Position numbers and translations under genes: made by a program. From NCBI RefSeq assembly GCF_019083965.1, contig NZ_JAHRCY010000006.1, positions 310,001-374,000 of the forward strand: a DNA stretch of 64,000 bases. The letters run 5' to 3'. The notes beneath the pieces are model-generated. The model worked only from the letters and a program-made list of their open reading frames with translations. It was not told the DNA's origin and searched no databases. Origin of the DNA: Catellatospora tritici. GTDB taxonomy: Bacteria; Actinomycetota; Actinomycetes; Mycobacteriales; Micromonosporaceae. Below, in pieces: positions 1-7,953 of this stretch. How positions within the stretch are numbered: position 1 is the stretch's first letter; each line of letters starts with the position of its first letter.

Positions 1-702
1 TTCACCAGCGGGCAGCGCTACCTCGGGCGACCCGAGTGGCGGCCGGTGGTGCTGCTGGAGGAGTACGCCGACGGTGAGGAGATCAGCGTCGATGCGGTGT
101 CGTACCGGGGCGAGCTGACGCCGCTGTGCGTGGGGCGCAAGGAGACCGGGCATCCGCCGTACTGCATCGAGGTGGGGCATTTCGTGCACGGGGACGACCC
201 GCTCATGCACGATCCGGAGATCCTGGACCTGCTGCGTGGGGCGCACACGGCGCTGGGCTTCACCGACGGGGTGACCCATACCGAGGTCAAGCTGTCGTCG
301 CGCGGGGCGCGGATCATCGAGGTCAACGGGCGGTTGGGCGGCGGGATGATCCCGTACCTGGGGCTGCGCGCCACCGGGGTCGACGTCGGGTTGGCCGCGG
401 CGGCGGCCGCGACGGGCCGGGCGCCCGACGTGGTGCCCGACCGCAAGCTGGTCGCGGCGGTGCGTTTCTTCTACCCCGAGCACAACGACACCCGCATCGA
501 GTCGATCCGGTTCGACACCGCCGGGCTGCCCGCCGCGATCGACCTGACCGCGCTGCTGGCCGAGCCCGGCGACGTGCGTTCGGCGCCGCCGGCGGGCACG
601 GTCAACGGCCGGATCGCCTACGCCACCGCGGTCGCGCAGACGGCGCGTGAGTGCCGCGACGCTCTCGACGCCGCGGCGGCCGCGCTCAGGGTCAACCGCT
701 GA
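1..702 (+). CDS. ATP-grasp domain protein, C-terminal part (cut by window start)
   Basis: The frame is open from base 1, so the start lies outside the window and only about 233 C-terminal residues are visible. They match the second half of an ATP-grasp fold: an EYADGEEISVD strand, then EVKLSSRG, then the metal/ATP-binding segment IIEVNGRLGGG. ATP-grasp enzymes of this sort join a carboxylate to an amine or thiol through an acyl-phosphate. The substrate cannot be told from the sequence; L-amino-acid ligases and carboxylase-like enzymes share these motifs. A valine codon GTG at 46 could be misread as a start, but it lies inside the domain. The gene ends facing the sulfotransferase gene, with an inverted-repeat element between the two stops. 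Confidence 0.8.
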   Translation, partial: FTSGQRYLGRPEWRPVVLLEEYADGEEISVDAVSYRGELTPLCVGRKETGHPPYCIEVGHFVHGDDPLMHDPEILDLLRGAHTALGFTDGVTHTEVKLSSRGARIIEVNGRLGGGMIPYLGLRATGVDVGLAAAAAATGRAPDVVPDRKLVAAVRFFYPEHNDTRIESIRFDTAGLPAAIDLTALLAEPGDVRSAPPAGTVNGRIAYATAVAQTARECRDALDAAAAALRVNR

Positions 703-708
703 CGGTGT

Positions 709-795
709 GTTGAGAAGGGCCCCTTCCACCACGTGAAGCGAACAGCATTCCCGCTCGTCTCGCTGACGCGAGCCGACGAAGGTGCCCTTCCTTAC
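709..795. repeat. Dispersed inverted repeat, family E copy 1 (expanded)
   Basis: The left part TTGAGAAGGGCCCCTTC and the right part GAAGGTGCCCTTCCTTAC match the two ends of the element at 36471-36522. Here about 40 extra bases separate the halves. It lies between two converging stop codons and could act as a bidirectional terminator. Other copies are at 35516-35566, 36471-36522 and 53290-53335. Confidence 0.7.
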
Positions 796-799
796 CGGG

Positions 800-1663
800 T
801 CACCACTCGTAGCCGAGGCGTTCGACCAGGTCGCCGTAGCGGTCGCGGAACGCGGCCAGGTGGCCTTCGTCGAGGTGGTTGCGCCAGTCGCCGGACACCC
901 CGCGGCGGTAGTGGCTGTGCACGTCCTCCTGGCCCCGTTCCCGGCCCTTGGCCAGTTTGGCGAAGGAGAAGCGCTCGTTGGTGTTGGCCACGTACGCCCC
1001 GGGCAGCCGCTGGATCGGGATGCGGGGCAGGACCATGCGGGGGTATCGCATCAACTTCGGCGTACGGCGCCGGGCGGCGAGATTCCACTTCACGGCCGTC
1101 ATCCGCGCCTTCTCCTCGCCGGAGCCGTCCGGCGTGAGCAGCTCGAGGTGGCTGAGGATGGTGGTCCACACCTTCACCGGGTCGCTGGTGAGATCCTCCA
1201 TCTTCGTCTCCAGGACCCCGGGGCGGTCGTAGGTCCAGCCCGCCATGGGCTCCAGGAACATCCGGCTGAACTCGATCTCGGCGTGCATGCCGCCGTTCTG
1301 GTCCAGCTTGCGCAGGTTGCGCCGGTGCTCGACCAGTTCGGGCCAGGGGATGCCGCCGACCACCTCCGGATGGCTGTTGAGGTGGCTGAAGTAGCCGGAC
1401 ACGACGATGTCGCGCGGGTCGCGGATCATGTGGAACGCCCGCATCTCGGGCAGACTGTCGATCCACTCCGGCATGGAGTTGGTCAGGATCAGGATGCCGG
1501 GCTTGGTGGCGCGCACGTAGTCGCCGAGGCTGGGGTACGGCGCCCACTGCTCCGGCACGTGGATCGTGACGATGTCGAGGTCCAGCGCGAACGCCACCTC
1601 GTGCAGGATGGTCCGCGCCCACGTGGACGCGGACTTGTGGCGGGCGAAGTACGCTCGCAGCAA
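800..1663 (-). CDS. Sulfotransferase family protein
   Basis: This 287-residue protein has the PAPS-dependent sulfotransferase layout. An N-terminal 5'-phosphosulfate loop (RHKSASTWAR, about residues 8-17) corresponds to the KSGTTW-type motif, and a central 3'-phosphate motif reads FHMIRDPRDIVVSGYF. It should move a sulfuryl group from PAPS to a hydroxyl or amine of an unknown acceptor in the cytoplasm. The start chosen is TTG at 1663 because GGAG lies 8 nt upstream; no ATG gives the P-loop a complete N-terminus. A promoter and a leader hairpin lie upstream. The neighbouring ATP-grasp gene may belong to the same small-molecule pathway, but that is inference. Confidence 0.85.
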   Translation of the reverse strand: MLRAYFARHKSASTWARTILHEVAFALDLDIVTIHVPEQWAPYPSLGDYVRATKPGILILTNSMPEWIDSLPEMRAFHMIRDPRDIVVSGYFSHLNSHPEVVGGIPWPELVEHRRNLRKLDQNGGMHAEIEFSRMFLEPMAGWTYDRPGVLETKMEDLTSDPVKVWTTILSHLELLTPDGSGEEKARMTAVKWNLAARRRTPKLMRYPRMVLPRIPIQRLPGAYVANTNERFSFAKLAKGRERGQEDVHSHYRRGVSGDWRNHLDEGHLAAFRDRYGDLVERLGYEW

Positions 1664-1701
1664 GGCAGGCTCCGCTCAGTTCTGAAGAGATGAATCGTCC
1701 G

Positions 1702-1723
1702 ACGCGGGTCCCTGAACCCGCGT
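1702..1723 (-). promoter_or_regulatory. Hairpin in the sulfotransferase leader
   Basis: ACGCGGGT and ACCCGCGT form a perfect 8-bp stem with a 6-nt loop. It lies about 38 nt upstream of the TTG start, downstream of the proposed promoter. It could also terminate transcripts of the deformylase gene, which reads the same way. Confidence 0.5.
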
Positions 1724-1736
1724 TAACAATAAATAC

Positions 1737-1773
1737 ATCTATTCAGGTTGGCGGAAAACTGTCAAGAATTGAC
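1737..1773 (-). promoter_or_regulatory. Predicted promoter of the sulfotransferase gene
   Basis: On the minus strand a perfect -35 TTGACA (1765-1760) is followed 17-18 nt later by ATAGAT/TAGATG (about 1742-1736). The region is strikingly AT-rich for this genome. The -35 overlaps a small palindrome GTCAA-gaa-TTGAC (1761-1773), a possible operator. Confidence 0.5.
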
Positions 1774-1784
1774 GATCTTCTGGT

Positions 1785-2303
1785 TCAGGGCCGGGGCAGG
1801 CCTGCCTCGGCCAGCATCTTCTTGCGCTCCTTCGCGGTCAAACGATCCACATAGACCGTTCCGTCGAGATGGTCGCATTCGTGCTGCAGGCATCGCGCGA
1901 TCAAACCGACCCCCTCGATGCGGACCGGCTCACCGTGCATGTCGACGCCGGTCACCACCGCCCTGGCGGGGCGCGGCAGCTCCGCCCGCTGGCCGGGCAC
2001 GGACAGGCACCCCTCGGCCCGGACCAGCAGGTCGCGCGGCGGTTGCGGCAGCTCCAGCACCGGATTGACCACGTGCGCGACCACGTTCGGCCCGCCCTCG
2101 GTGTCGGGGCAGTCCATGACGAAGACGCGGGCGTCGACGCCGATCTGGTTGGCGGCCAGGCCCACGCCGTTGGCGGCGTACATGCTGGCGAACATGTCGG
2201 CGACCAGCGAGTGCAGCTCGGGGCCGAACTCGGTCACCGGCGTGGTGGGCCGGTGCAGGACGGGAATGCCGTACAGGGTGATGTCGCGGGCGGTGCCGGT
2301 CAC
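1785..2303 (-). CDS. def: Peptide deformylase
   Basis: Removes the N-formyl group from nascent proteins. All three family motifs are intact in the 172 residues: GVGLAANQ (46-53), EGCLS (97-101, metal-ligand Cys99) and HECDH (141-145, two His ligands and the catalytic Glu). The start is GTG at 2303, which overlaps the TGA of the upstream DUF3105 gene, so the two are probably translationally coupled. Actinomycetes often carry several def copies; this one is not beside fmt, so it may not be the main housekeeping copy. Confidence 0.95.
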   Translation of the reverse strand: MTGTARDITLYGIPVLHRPTTPVTEFGPELHSLVADMFASMYAANGVGLAANQIGVDARVFVMDCPDTEGGPNVVAHVVNPVLELPQPPRDLLVRAEGCLSVPGQRAELPRPARAVVTGVDMHGEPVRIEGVGLIARCLQHECDHLDGTVYVDRLTAKERKKMLAEAGLPRP

Positions 2304-2962
2304 TGGATCGGCCCGGTCTCGGTCGTGCCTCCCGCGCACGGGGCACCCGGCTCGGGCGCGGCGTTGATGCGCGCCGCGGTGATGAAGGCGTCGAGGCGCG
2401 GGTCGTCGGCGGAGTCGACCTTGAGCTGGTAGCCCCACGCCTGGACGGACACCGCCGCGTCGAGGTCCTGGTAGGGGCTCAGCAGCAGGTAGTCGCGTCC
2501 GGCGACCTTGTCGGTCAGCGTCTTGACCTGGGCCGCGTCGAGGTCGGGCCGGTAGGTGATCCACACCGCGCCGTGCTCCAGGCTGTGCACGGCCCGCGCG
2601 TTCGGGACCGGCACCGGGTAGACGGCGCCCTGGCAGTTCTGCCACACCTGGGCGTGGTCGCCGCCGACCGGCGGCGACTGCGGATAGACGGCCTCGTCCT
2701 CGGCCACGTGGTTTCGCCCCAGCGAGTCCGGGGTGTAGACCCTGACGCCGCTGATCTTGGTGAGCTGCTGCTGCCACGGTAGCGTCGGGTCGATGCTCTG
2801 GTCGGCGCCCGGTTCGGTGGCGGCGGCGTCCTGGACCTTGTCCCTCAGCACGAAGAAGCCGACGGTCCCGGCCACCCCGCACAGGCACAGCAGCAGCACC
2901 AGTGCGCCGACCACGTAGGCCCACACCGGCACCGACGACTTGCGCGGCGCGTTCTCCACCAT
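2300..2962 (-). CDS. DUF3105 membrane-anchored protein
   Basis: A 220-residue protein with one N-terminal membrane segment (VWAYVVGALVLLLCLCG, roughly residues 12-35) and an outside domain. The domain carries the DUF3105 signature HSLEHGAVWITYRPDL, with conserved histidine and glutamate. The function of DUF3105 is not known. The start is ATG 2962, which has GGGTGGG 5 nt upstream; an alternative in-frame start at 2989 adds nine residues. It is followed by def with a 4-bp overlap, so the two form an operon. Confidence 0.85.
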   Translation of the reverse strand: MVENAPRKSSVPVWAYVVGALVLLLCLCGVAGTVGFFVLRDKVQDAAATEPGADQSIDPTLPWQQQLTKISGVRVYTPDSLGRNHVAEDEAVYPQSPPVGGDHAQVWQNCQGAVYPVPVPNARAVHSLEHGAVWITYRPDLDAAQVKTLTDKVAGRDYLLLSPYQDLDAAVSVQAWGYQLKVDSADDPRLDAFITAARINAAPEPGAPCAGGTTETGPIQ

Positions 2963-3151
2963 GATCGGCCCACCCTGAACTCGGCTCACATCGACGCGGC
3001 CGATCCTATCCAGGGCGCGCCCGACGGCAACCTCGGCCTGTTCCGCCCGCTACCGGCGATCTTCCGACGGGGACGGCCGACCTGGGTCTTTCACCGGTAT
3101 GGGGAGCGGATCCCGCCCTGTGAACGACGATCATGACGCGGAGGACGCCGA

Positions 3152-4882
3152 TCAACCGAGCCTGCGGCGTTTGTCCGCGACGAACTTGCGCAGCCGGGTC
3201 AGCGGCCAGGTGTTGATCACGTCGGCCGGGGTGAGCCAGCCGCGCTGGGCGATGCCGATGCCGAACCGCAGGTTGGCCAGGTGCACCGTGGAGTGGGCGT
3301 CGGAGTCGATCGCGAACTTCACGCCCCGGCCACGGGCCCGCCAGATCAGCTCGTCGTCCAGGTCGAGCCGGTCCGGGAAAGAGTTGACCTCCATCGCGGT
3401 GCCGGTGGCGGCCGCGGCGTCGAAGACGGCATCCCAGTCGGGCTCGATCGCGGGGCGGCGCCCGATCTGGCGCGTGGTCGGGTGGCCGATGATGTTGACG
3501 TACGGGTTCTCGCACGCCGCCACGAAGCGCGCCGTCAGCTCCGCCGGGGACTGGGTGAAGTGCGAGTGCACCGAGGCGACGCAGATGTCGAACCCGGCCA
3601 GGAAGTCCGCGTCCCAGTCCACCGCCCCGGTCGGGTCGATGTTGAGTTCGGTGCCGTGCAGCAGCGCCAGCTTCCCCTGCTCGCCGAGTTCGCGCAGCTT
3701 GCGGCGCTGGGCGAGCATCTTGGCGTCGGTCATCCGCTGCATGGGCATGTTCTTGGCGTGGTCGGTCACCGCGTAGTAGCGGTAGCCGCGCTCGCGCGCC
3801 GCGGCCAGCATCTCGGCCAGCGTCGACACCCCGTCGGTGAGGTCGGTGTGGGTGTGCAGGTCGCCCTTGATGTCGGCCTCGGTGACGAGCTCCGGCAGGG
3901 CGCCGTCGCGGGCGGCGGCCACCTCGCCGCGGTCCTCGCGCAGCGTCGGCGGGATCCAGGGCAGACCCAGGCGCTGGTAGACCTCCTCCTCGGTACGCGA
4001 CACGATCAGCTCGTCGTCCTCGGCGCGGAACAGGCCGTACTCGGAGAGCTTGAGGCCCTTGCGGACGGCCAGCTCGCGTACCCGGATGTTGTGCGCCTTC
4101 GACCCGGTGAAGTACTGCAGCGCCGCGCCCCACGAGTCGGCCGGGACCACCCGCAGGTCCACCTGCAGGCCGCTGGTGGTGCGGATCGAGGTCTTCGTCG
4201 GCCCACTCGCGATCACCTCGCCGACCAGCGGCAACTTGCCGAAGGCCGCCATCAGTGGAGCGCTGTCGGCCGCCGCAGCCAGGATGTCGACATCGCCGAT
4301 GCTGTCCCGGTGCCGCCGCAGCGACCCCGCGTACGTGCAGTCCACGCAGCCGGGGACCTGCTTCAGGGCCGAGACCACCGCCTCGGCGGTCTCCAGCGCG
4401 GTCGAGATCAGCACCCGGCCCGCACCCCGGCGCAGCACATCGATGCCGTGGCGGATGTTCTCGGCGGTCTTGGCGCCGAAACCGCGCAGGCCGGACAGGC
4501 GCCCGGCGTCGATGGCGTGCAGCAGCTCGTCGACGGAGGCCACGCCCAGCTCGCGGTGCAGCGCCATGGCCTTGGCAGGGCCGAGACCGGGGATGTCCAT
4601 CAGCTCGCGTACGCCGGTCGGGACCTTCGCGCGCAGCTCCTCCAGCGCGGCGATGCGGCCGTCGGCGCGGTATTCGATGATTTTGTCGGCGATGGACTTG
4701 CCGACGCCGGGGATCTGGGCCAGGCCCTTGGCGTCGAGGGTGGACAGGTCGGTGCCGTGCCCGGCCACGCCGCGCGCGGCCTTCTCGTACGTACGTGCCC
4801 GGAAGGCGTCCCCGCCGGTGATCGAGATCAGGTCCGCGTACTCCTGCAGCAGCGACGCGACCACCTCGTTGGACCGGGCCAT
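3152..4882 (-). CDS. polX: DNA polymerase/3'-5' exonuclease PolX
   Basis: A 576-residue family-X polymerase for gap-filling repair. Helix-hairpin-helix repeats fill residues 1-150 (QIPGVGKSIA, DIPGLGPAKA, GLRGFGAKTA). The nucleotidyltransferase core has GS at 186-187 and the metal dyad DVD at 197-199. A PHP exonuclease domain from about 338 keeps its metal ligands (DLHTHTD, DHAKN, HGTELN, ASVHSHF, GHPTTR, SDAHS). Length and domain order are typical, so both activities are expected. The start is ATG 4882 with no Shine-Dalgarno. TAGACT lies 7 nt upstream, so the mRNA is probably leaderless. It is divergent from acyP. Confidence 0.95.
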   Translation of the reverse strand: MARSNEVVASLLQEYADLISITGGDAFRARTYEKAARGVAGHGTDLSTLDAKGLAQIPGVGKSIADKIIEYRADGRIAALEELRAKVPTGVRELMDIPGLGPAKAMALHRELGVASVDELLHAIDAGRLSGLRGFGAKTAENIRHGIDVLRRGAGRVLISTALETAEAVVSALKQVPGCVDCTYAGSLRRHRDSIGDVDILAAAADSAPLMAAFGKLPLVGEVIASGPTKTSIRTTSGLQVDLRVVPADSWGAALQYFTGSKAHNIRVRELAVRKGLKLSEYGLFRAEDDELIVSRTEEEVYQRLGLPWIPPTLREDRGEVAAARDGALPELVTEADIKGDLHTHTDLTDGVSTLAEMLAAARERGYRYYAVTDHAKNMPMQRMTDAKMLAQRRKLRELGEQGKLALLHGTELNIDPTGAVDWDADFLAGFDICVASVHSHFTQSPAELTARFVAACENPYVNIIGHPTTRQIGRRPAIEPDWDAVFDAAAATGTAMEVNSFPDRLDLDDELIWRARGRGVKFAIDSDAHSTVHLANLRFGIGIAQRGWLTPADVINTWPLTRLRKFVADKRRRLG

Positions 4883-4889
4883 GCCGCCC

Positions 4890-4899
4890 AGTCTACGGT
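4890..4899. promoter_or_regulatory. Overlapping divergent -10 boxes of polX and acyP
   Basis: The ten bases AGTCTACGGT hold two opposed -10 hexamers. TAGACT (minus strand, 4895-4890) lies 7 nt before the polX ATG, and TACGGT (plus strand, 4894-4899) lies 6 nt before the acyP ATG. They share 2 bp. Both genes would be leaderless, and polymerase could open only one promoter at a time. Confidence 0.65.
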
Positions 4900-4905
4900 C
4901 TGTAC

Positions 4906-5181
4906 ATGATCCGCAAACGGGTTGTGATCTCGGGCGAGGTCCAGGGCGTCTACTACCGCGACACCTGCCGCCGCACCGCCCAGGCGTCCGGGCTCGCGGG
5001 CTGGGTGCGCAACCGTCCCGACCGTACCGTCGAGGCGGTGTTCGAGGGCGAGCCCGCCGCCGTCGCCGACCTGGTCGGCTGGGCCCGCGTCGGCCCCGAA
5101 CTCGCCATCGTCGACCGCGTCGACGTCTATGACGAACCCGTCGAGGGGTTGACCGGCTTCGAGATCCGCCCCACCGGCTGA
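4906..5181 (+). CDS. acyP: Acylphosphatase
   Basis: A 91-residue acylphosphatase that hydrolyses carboxyl-phosphate bonds. The phosphate-binding loop GEVQGVYYRDTCRR holds the catalytic Arg18, and GWVRN supplies Asn36, so both catalytic residues are present. The length is standard. There is no Shine-Dalgarno; the ATG lies 6 nt after TACGGT, which suggests a leaderless transcript sharing its promoter DNA with polX. It converges on the hydrolase gene, with the two stops one base apart. Confidence 0.95.
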   Translation: MIRKRVVISGEVQGVYYRDTCRRTAQASGLAGWVRNRPDRTVEAVFEGEPAAVADLVGWARVGPELAIVDRVDVYDEPVEGLTGFEIRPTG

Positions 5182-5182
5182 C

Positions 5183-6112
5183 TCACCCCAGGTGCGCACC
5201 GAACCAGCCGGTGAGCTGCGTGTACGCCTGCGCCGCGGCCGCCGGGTCGTAACGCGGGCCGGTGTCGTTGAAGAACGCGTGGTCGGCGCCGGGATAGGTG
5301 ACCACCCGGTGGGTCAGCCCCGCCGCGCGCAGCGCCTGCTCGGCCTGGTCGCGGGTGGCGTTGACGCGCGCGTCGCGCTCGCCGTAGACCGCCAGCACCG
5401 CCGCGTGCGGTGACCCGGCCAGGTCCGCCCCCTCCGGGAACGGGCCATAGAACGGCGCGGCCGCGTACAGCCGAGGTTCACCGGAGGCCAGTAGCGACCA
5501 GGTCATACCGCCGCCGAAGCAGAACCCGACCGCGCCCGGCTTGCGCTGCGGCTCGCGGCGCAGCAGCTCGTCCACGCCCGCCTTCAGGTCGCCGAGCTTG
5601 CGCTCCATCGGGGCCGCGTTCAGGGCGGCGGTCGCCTGTGCCGGGTCGGTGAACGACGCGGTGCCGCCCTCCTCCGACAGCAGGTCGATGGCGAGCGCGG
5701 AGAAACCACTGGCCGCCAGCCGTCCGGCGACCGAGGCGAGGTGCGGGGTCAGCCCCTTGTTCTCGTGGATCACCAGCACCGTGCCGTGCGGCTGCCCGGC
5801 GGCCGCCCAGGCGCCCTTGAGCTGCCGCCCGTCCGGCCCGGCGAAGGTGATCTCCTGCGTGGGCAGCGGGGTGGGTCCGGCGGGCTGGTTGCTCGGCGCG
5901 GCCACCGGGGTCGCGCCCGCGTCGGCCGTGGGGGTGAGGGTGGGGTCGCCCGCCGCGCCGCGCTGGGCGTCGCAGGCCGCCAGCATCGGCGCGGCCACTG
6001 CCGCGCCGATGCCGAGCAGGCCCAGCCGTCGCAGCGCCTCGCGCCGATCGATCAGCCCATCGGCGTAGTCCGTCACGACCTCGTCGCGCAGGTATCCCTC
6101 GAACCCCGTCAT
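5183..6112 (-). CDS. Exported dienelactone hydrolase family lipoprotein
   Basis: A 309-residue alpha/beta hydrolase. The N-terminus has a twin arginine (residues 23-24), a hydrophobic stretch and the lipobox LAAC (44-47), so it is probably Tat-exported and lipid-anchored. The mature part is a dienelactone hydrolase domain with the triad Cys198 (GFCFGGG), Asp247 (YGERD) and His278 (GADHAFF). A Ser/Thr/Pro-rich linker follows the lipid anchor. The substrate is unknown; the family cleaves lactones and small esters. The start is ATG 6112, with GGAGG 6 nt upstream. Confidence 0.85.
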   Translation of the reverse strand: MTGFEGYLRDEVVTDYADGLIDRREALRRLGLLGIGAAVAAPMLAACDAQRGAAGDPTLTPTADAGATPVAAPSNQPAGPTPLPTQEITFAGPDGRQLKGAWAAAGQPHGTVLVIHENKGLTPHLASVAGRLAASGFSALAIDLLSEEGGTASFTDPAQATAALNAAPMERKLGDLKAGVDELLRREPQRKPGAVGFCFGGGMTWSLLASGEPRLYAAAPFYGPFPEGADLAGSPHAAVLAVYGERDARVNATRDQAEQALRAAGLTHRVVTYPGADHAFFNDTGPRYDPAAAAQAYTQLTGWFGAHLG

Positions 6113-6192
6113 CTCGCACCTCCGCCTTCGAGTCTCCCCCGAGAACCAGCTCTCGGCGGAGTGCCACCTCGACGGCGGAGGTGCGGGGTGGG

Positions 6193-7278
6193 TCAGCTTT
6201 CGTCGGTGGAGGAGACGATGGTCTGGGTCCAGGTGGCGTGGTAGGCGACCAGCGGGTCGAAGACCGGGCTGGAGCCGGTGGAGGTCAGGTGCAGGTTGCC
6301 GGTGGCGTCGACGGAGCGGCGGCCGACGGCCCACGCGGTGACCGGGTCGAACAGGATCTCCACGGCGTAACCCTGGTCGGTGTGCCGGATGGCGATCAAC
6401 CGGGTGTCGTCGATCATGACCTCGCCGACGGTCAGCCCGTCCATCCCCGTGTACGCCCGCAGCAGCGCCGCCCGTACCTGCGGGCTGAGCAGGATGTCGC
6501 AGTCCGCGTAGACCTGTGCCATCTGGTCCCACACCTGGTGGTCGACGGCCCACTTGTCATTGCCGGTCATCTCGCCGCGCAACTCGGCGAGCAGCTGGGC
6601 GGGGTCGGTCGGCAGTGAGGCCAGCCACTGCGGGGTCGGCATGAGCAGGCTCGGGCCGTGCTCGGCCAGGAACTGCCGGGCGTGGGCCTGCTCGCCCTCC
6701 GGGTCGCTGCGCGGCCCGGCGAACATGTCCCGGTCGCCCGCCAGCAGTTTGAGCGCGACCATGCCCTCGGGGTCGAGCCAGATGCTGCGCGGCTGGTACT
6801 CGACCTGACCCGTGCCGGGTCCGGCCGCGTTGAGGTGTGCGGCCCAACCCGTGGTCTGGACGTGGATGAGCTGGCCCGGGGCGAGCGTGACGGTGGCGGT
6901 GCCCTGCTCGGCGGTGTGGGCCAGCGCCTCCAGGGCCGCGACCGCCTCCGGGGTGGTCCGGGTCAGGCTCGGGTCGTGGTCGGCGTGCTCGGTGGGCAGT
7001 GGCTGGTGGGAGGCGTGGATGGTGCTGATCTGGGGCGCGGCGAAGTCCATCCCGCCGCCGCTGGTGAGGTTGATCGCGGTGAGGGTCACCACGCCGACGA
7101 GCGCGGCCGCGGCTACCGGGATGAACAGCCGCAGCAGCGGGTGGCGGCTGCCGCGCTGGGCCGCGGTCTGCCGGGCCGACAGCAGGTACCAGGTGCGCGA
7201 GACCGAGGCGTCGGTGGGCTCGGCCAGGCCCGGCGGTAGGTCGCGGACGGCGTGCAGGTCGGGGTCGGTGCGGGTCAT
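6193..7278 (-). CDS. CU044_5270 family protein, probable sigma-factor partner
   Basis: A 361-residue single-pass membrane protein (transmembrane segment about 50-70) of the CU044_5270 family. That family almost always follows an ECF sigma gene, as here, where the start ATG overlaps the sigma stop by 4 bp. The N-terminal 45 residues would face the cytoplasm and the large C-terminal part the outside. By context it may control the sigma factor or sense an external signal. I see no zinc-binding HxxxCxxC anti-sigma motif, so calling it an anti-sigma factor is inference. Confidence 0.85.
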   Translation of the reverse strand: MTRTDPDLHAVRDLPPGLAEPTDASVSRTWYLLSARQTAAQRGSRHPLLRLFIPVAAAALVGVVTLTAINLTSGGGMDFAAPQISTIHASHQPLPTEHADHDPSLTRTTPEAVAALEALAHTAEQGTATVTLAPGQLIHVQTTGWAAHLNAAGPGTGQVEYQPRSIWLDPEGMVALKLLAGDRDMFAGPRSDPEGEQAHARQFLAEHGPSLLMPTPQWLASLPTDPAQLLAELRGEMTGNDKWAVDHQVWDQMAQVYADCDILLSPQVRAALLRAYTGMDGLTVGEVMIDDTRLIAIRHTDQGYAVEILFDPVTAWAVGRRSVDATGNLHLTSTGSSPVFDPLVAYHATWTQTIVSSTDES

Positions 7279-7838
7279 CGGGGGCCTCCGTCGGTGAGCG
7301 CAGATTTGATCTTCGTACGGGCGCGGTGCAGCGCGGACTGCACCGAGCCGAGCGGGATGCCGAGCGCGGTGGCGATCTCGGCGTACTCCAGTTCGGCGAC
7401 GGCGAACAGCAGCAGCACGTCGCGCTGGCGCCGGGGCAGCCCGGCCAGCGCCCGCGCCACCCGGGCCACCGACCGCTGCGCGTCGACCCGCTCGGAGCCG
7501 CGGGTGTCGGGTGCCTCCACGTGCTCGGCGCGCGAGCTCGCGGCGGCCAGCAGGCGCAGGTTGCGCACCTCGGTGCGGCGCTGGCGACGCAGCAGGTTGG
7601 TGCAGATGCCGTACAGCCAGGGCAGCAGGTCGCCCCGGGCGGGGTCGAAGCGCTGCCGCTGCTCGTACGCCACCAGGAACGTCTGCGCGACCACATCCTC
7701 GGCCGCCTGCTCACCCACTCGCTGGGTGGCGTAGCGCAGCAGCTCGCGGGCGTACCGGTCGAAGACCGCCCCGACGTCGGCTGGGTCGGGCGGGGGCTCG
7801 GCCACCTCGGGTGGCCCGGACTCGGTCAGCACACTCAT
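7275..7838 (-). CDS. ECF RNA polymerase sigma factor
   Basis: A 187-residue sigma-70 family protein. Region 2 (about residues 25-95) contains DVVAQTFLVAYEQRQRF and LPWLYGICTNLLRRQRR. Region 4 (about 120-180) has the helix-turn-helix LEYAEIATALGIPLGSVQSALHRAR. It should direct transcription of an unknown regulon, probably including its own operon with the CU044_5270 gene. RBS AAGGAG lies just upstream of ATG 7838. Confidence 0.93.
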   Translation of the reverse strand: MSVLTESGPPEVAEPPPDPADVGAVFDRYARELLRYATQRVGEQAAEDVVAQTFLVAYEQRQRFDPARGDLLPWLYGICTNLLRRQRRTEVRNLRLLAAASSRAEHVEAPDTRGSERVDAQRSVARVARALAGLPRRQRDVLLLFAVAELEYAEIATALGIPLGSVQSALHRARTKIKSALTDGGPR

Positions 7839-7953
7839 GCTCCTTCTTGCCCGCAGCCGTTCCCCGTGTTCCCCGGGCGGCGGGCCAGCAGGTTAGCGTG
7901 GAGAGCACGGTTTCGGGTGGCCCGGCGGCCCCGCGTGCGTCAGGCTGGAAGGC

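Noticed and set aside
5183-6553. A 456-codon minus-strand frame for the dienelactone hydrolase starting upstream of 6112
   Set aside because: The extra N-terminal part lies over the CU044_5270 gene in another frame, and a strong GGAGG precedes ATG 6112, directly before the Tat/lipoprotein signal.
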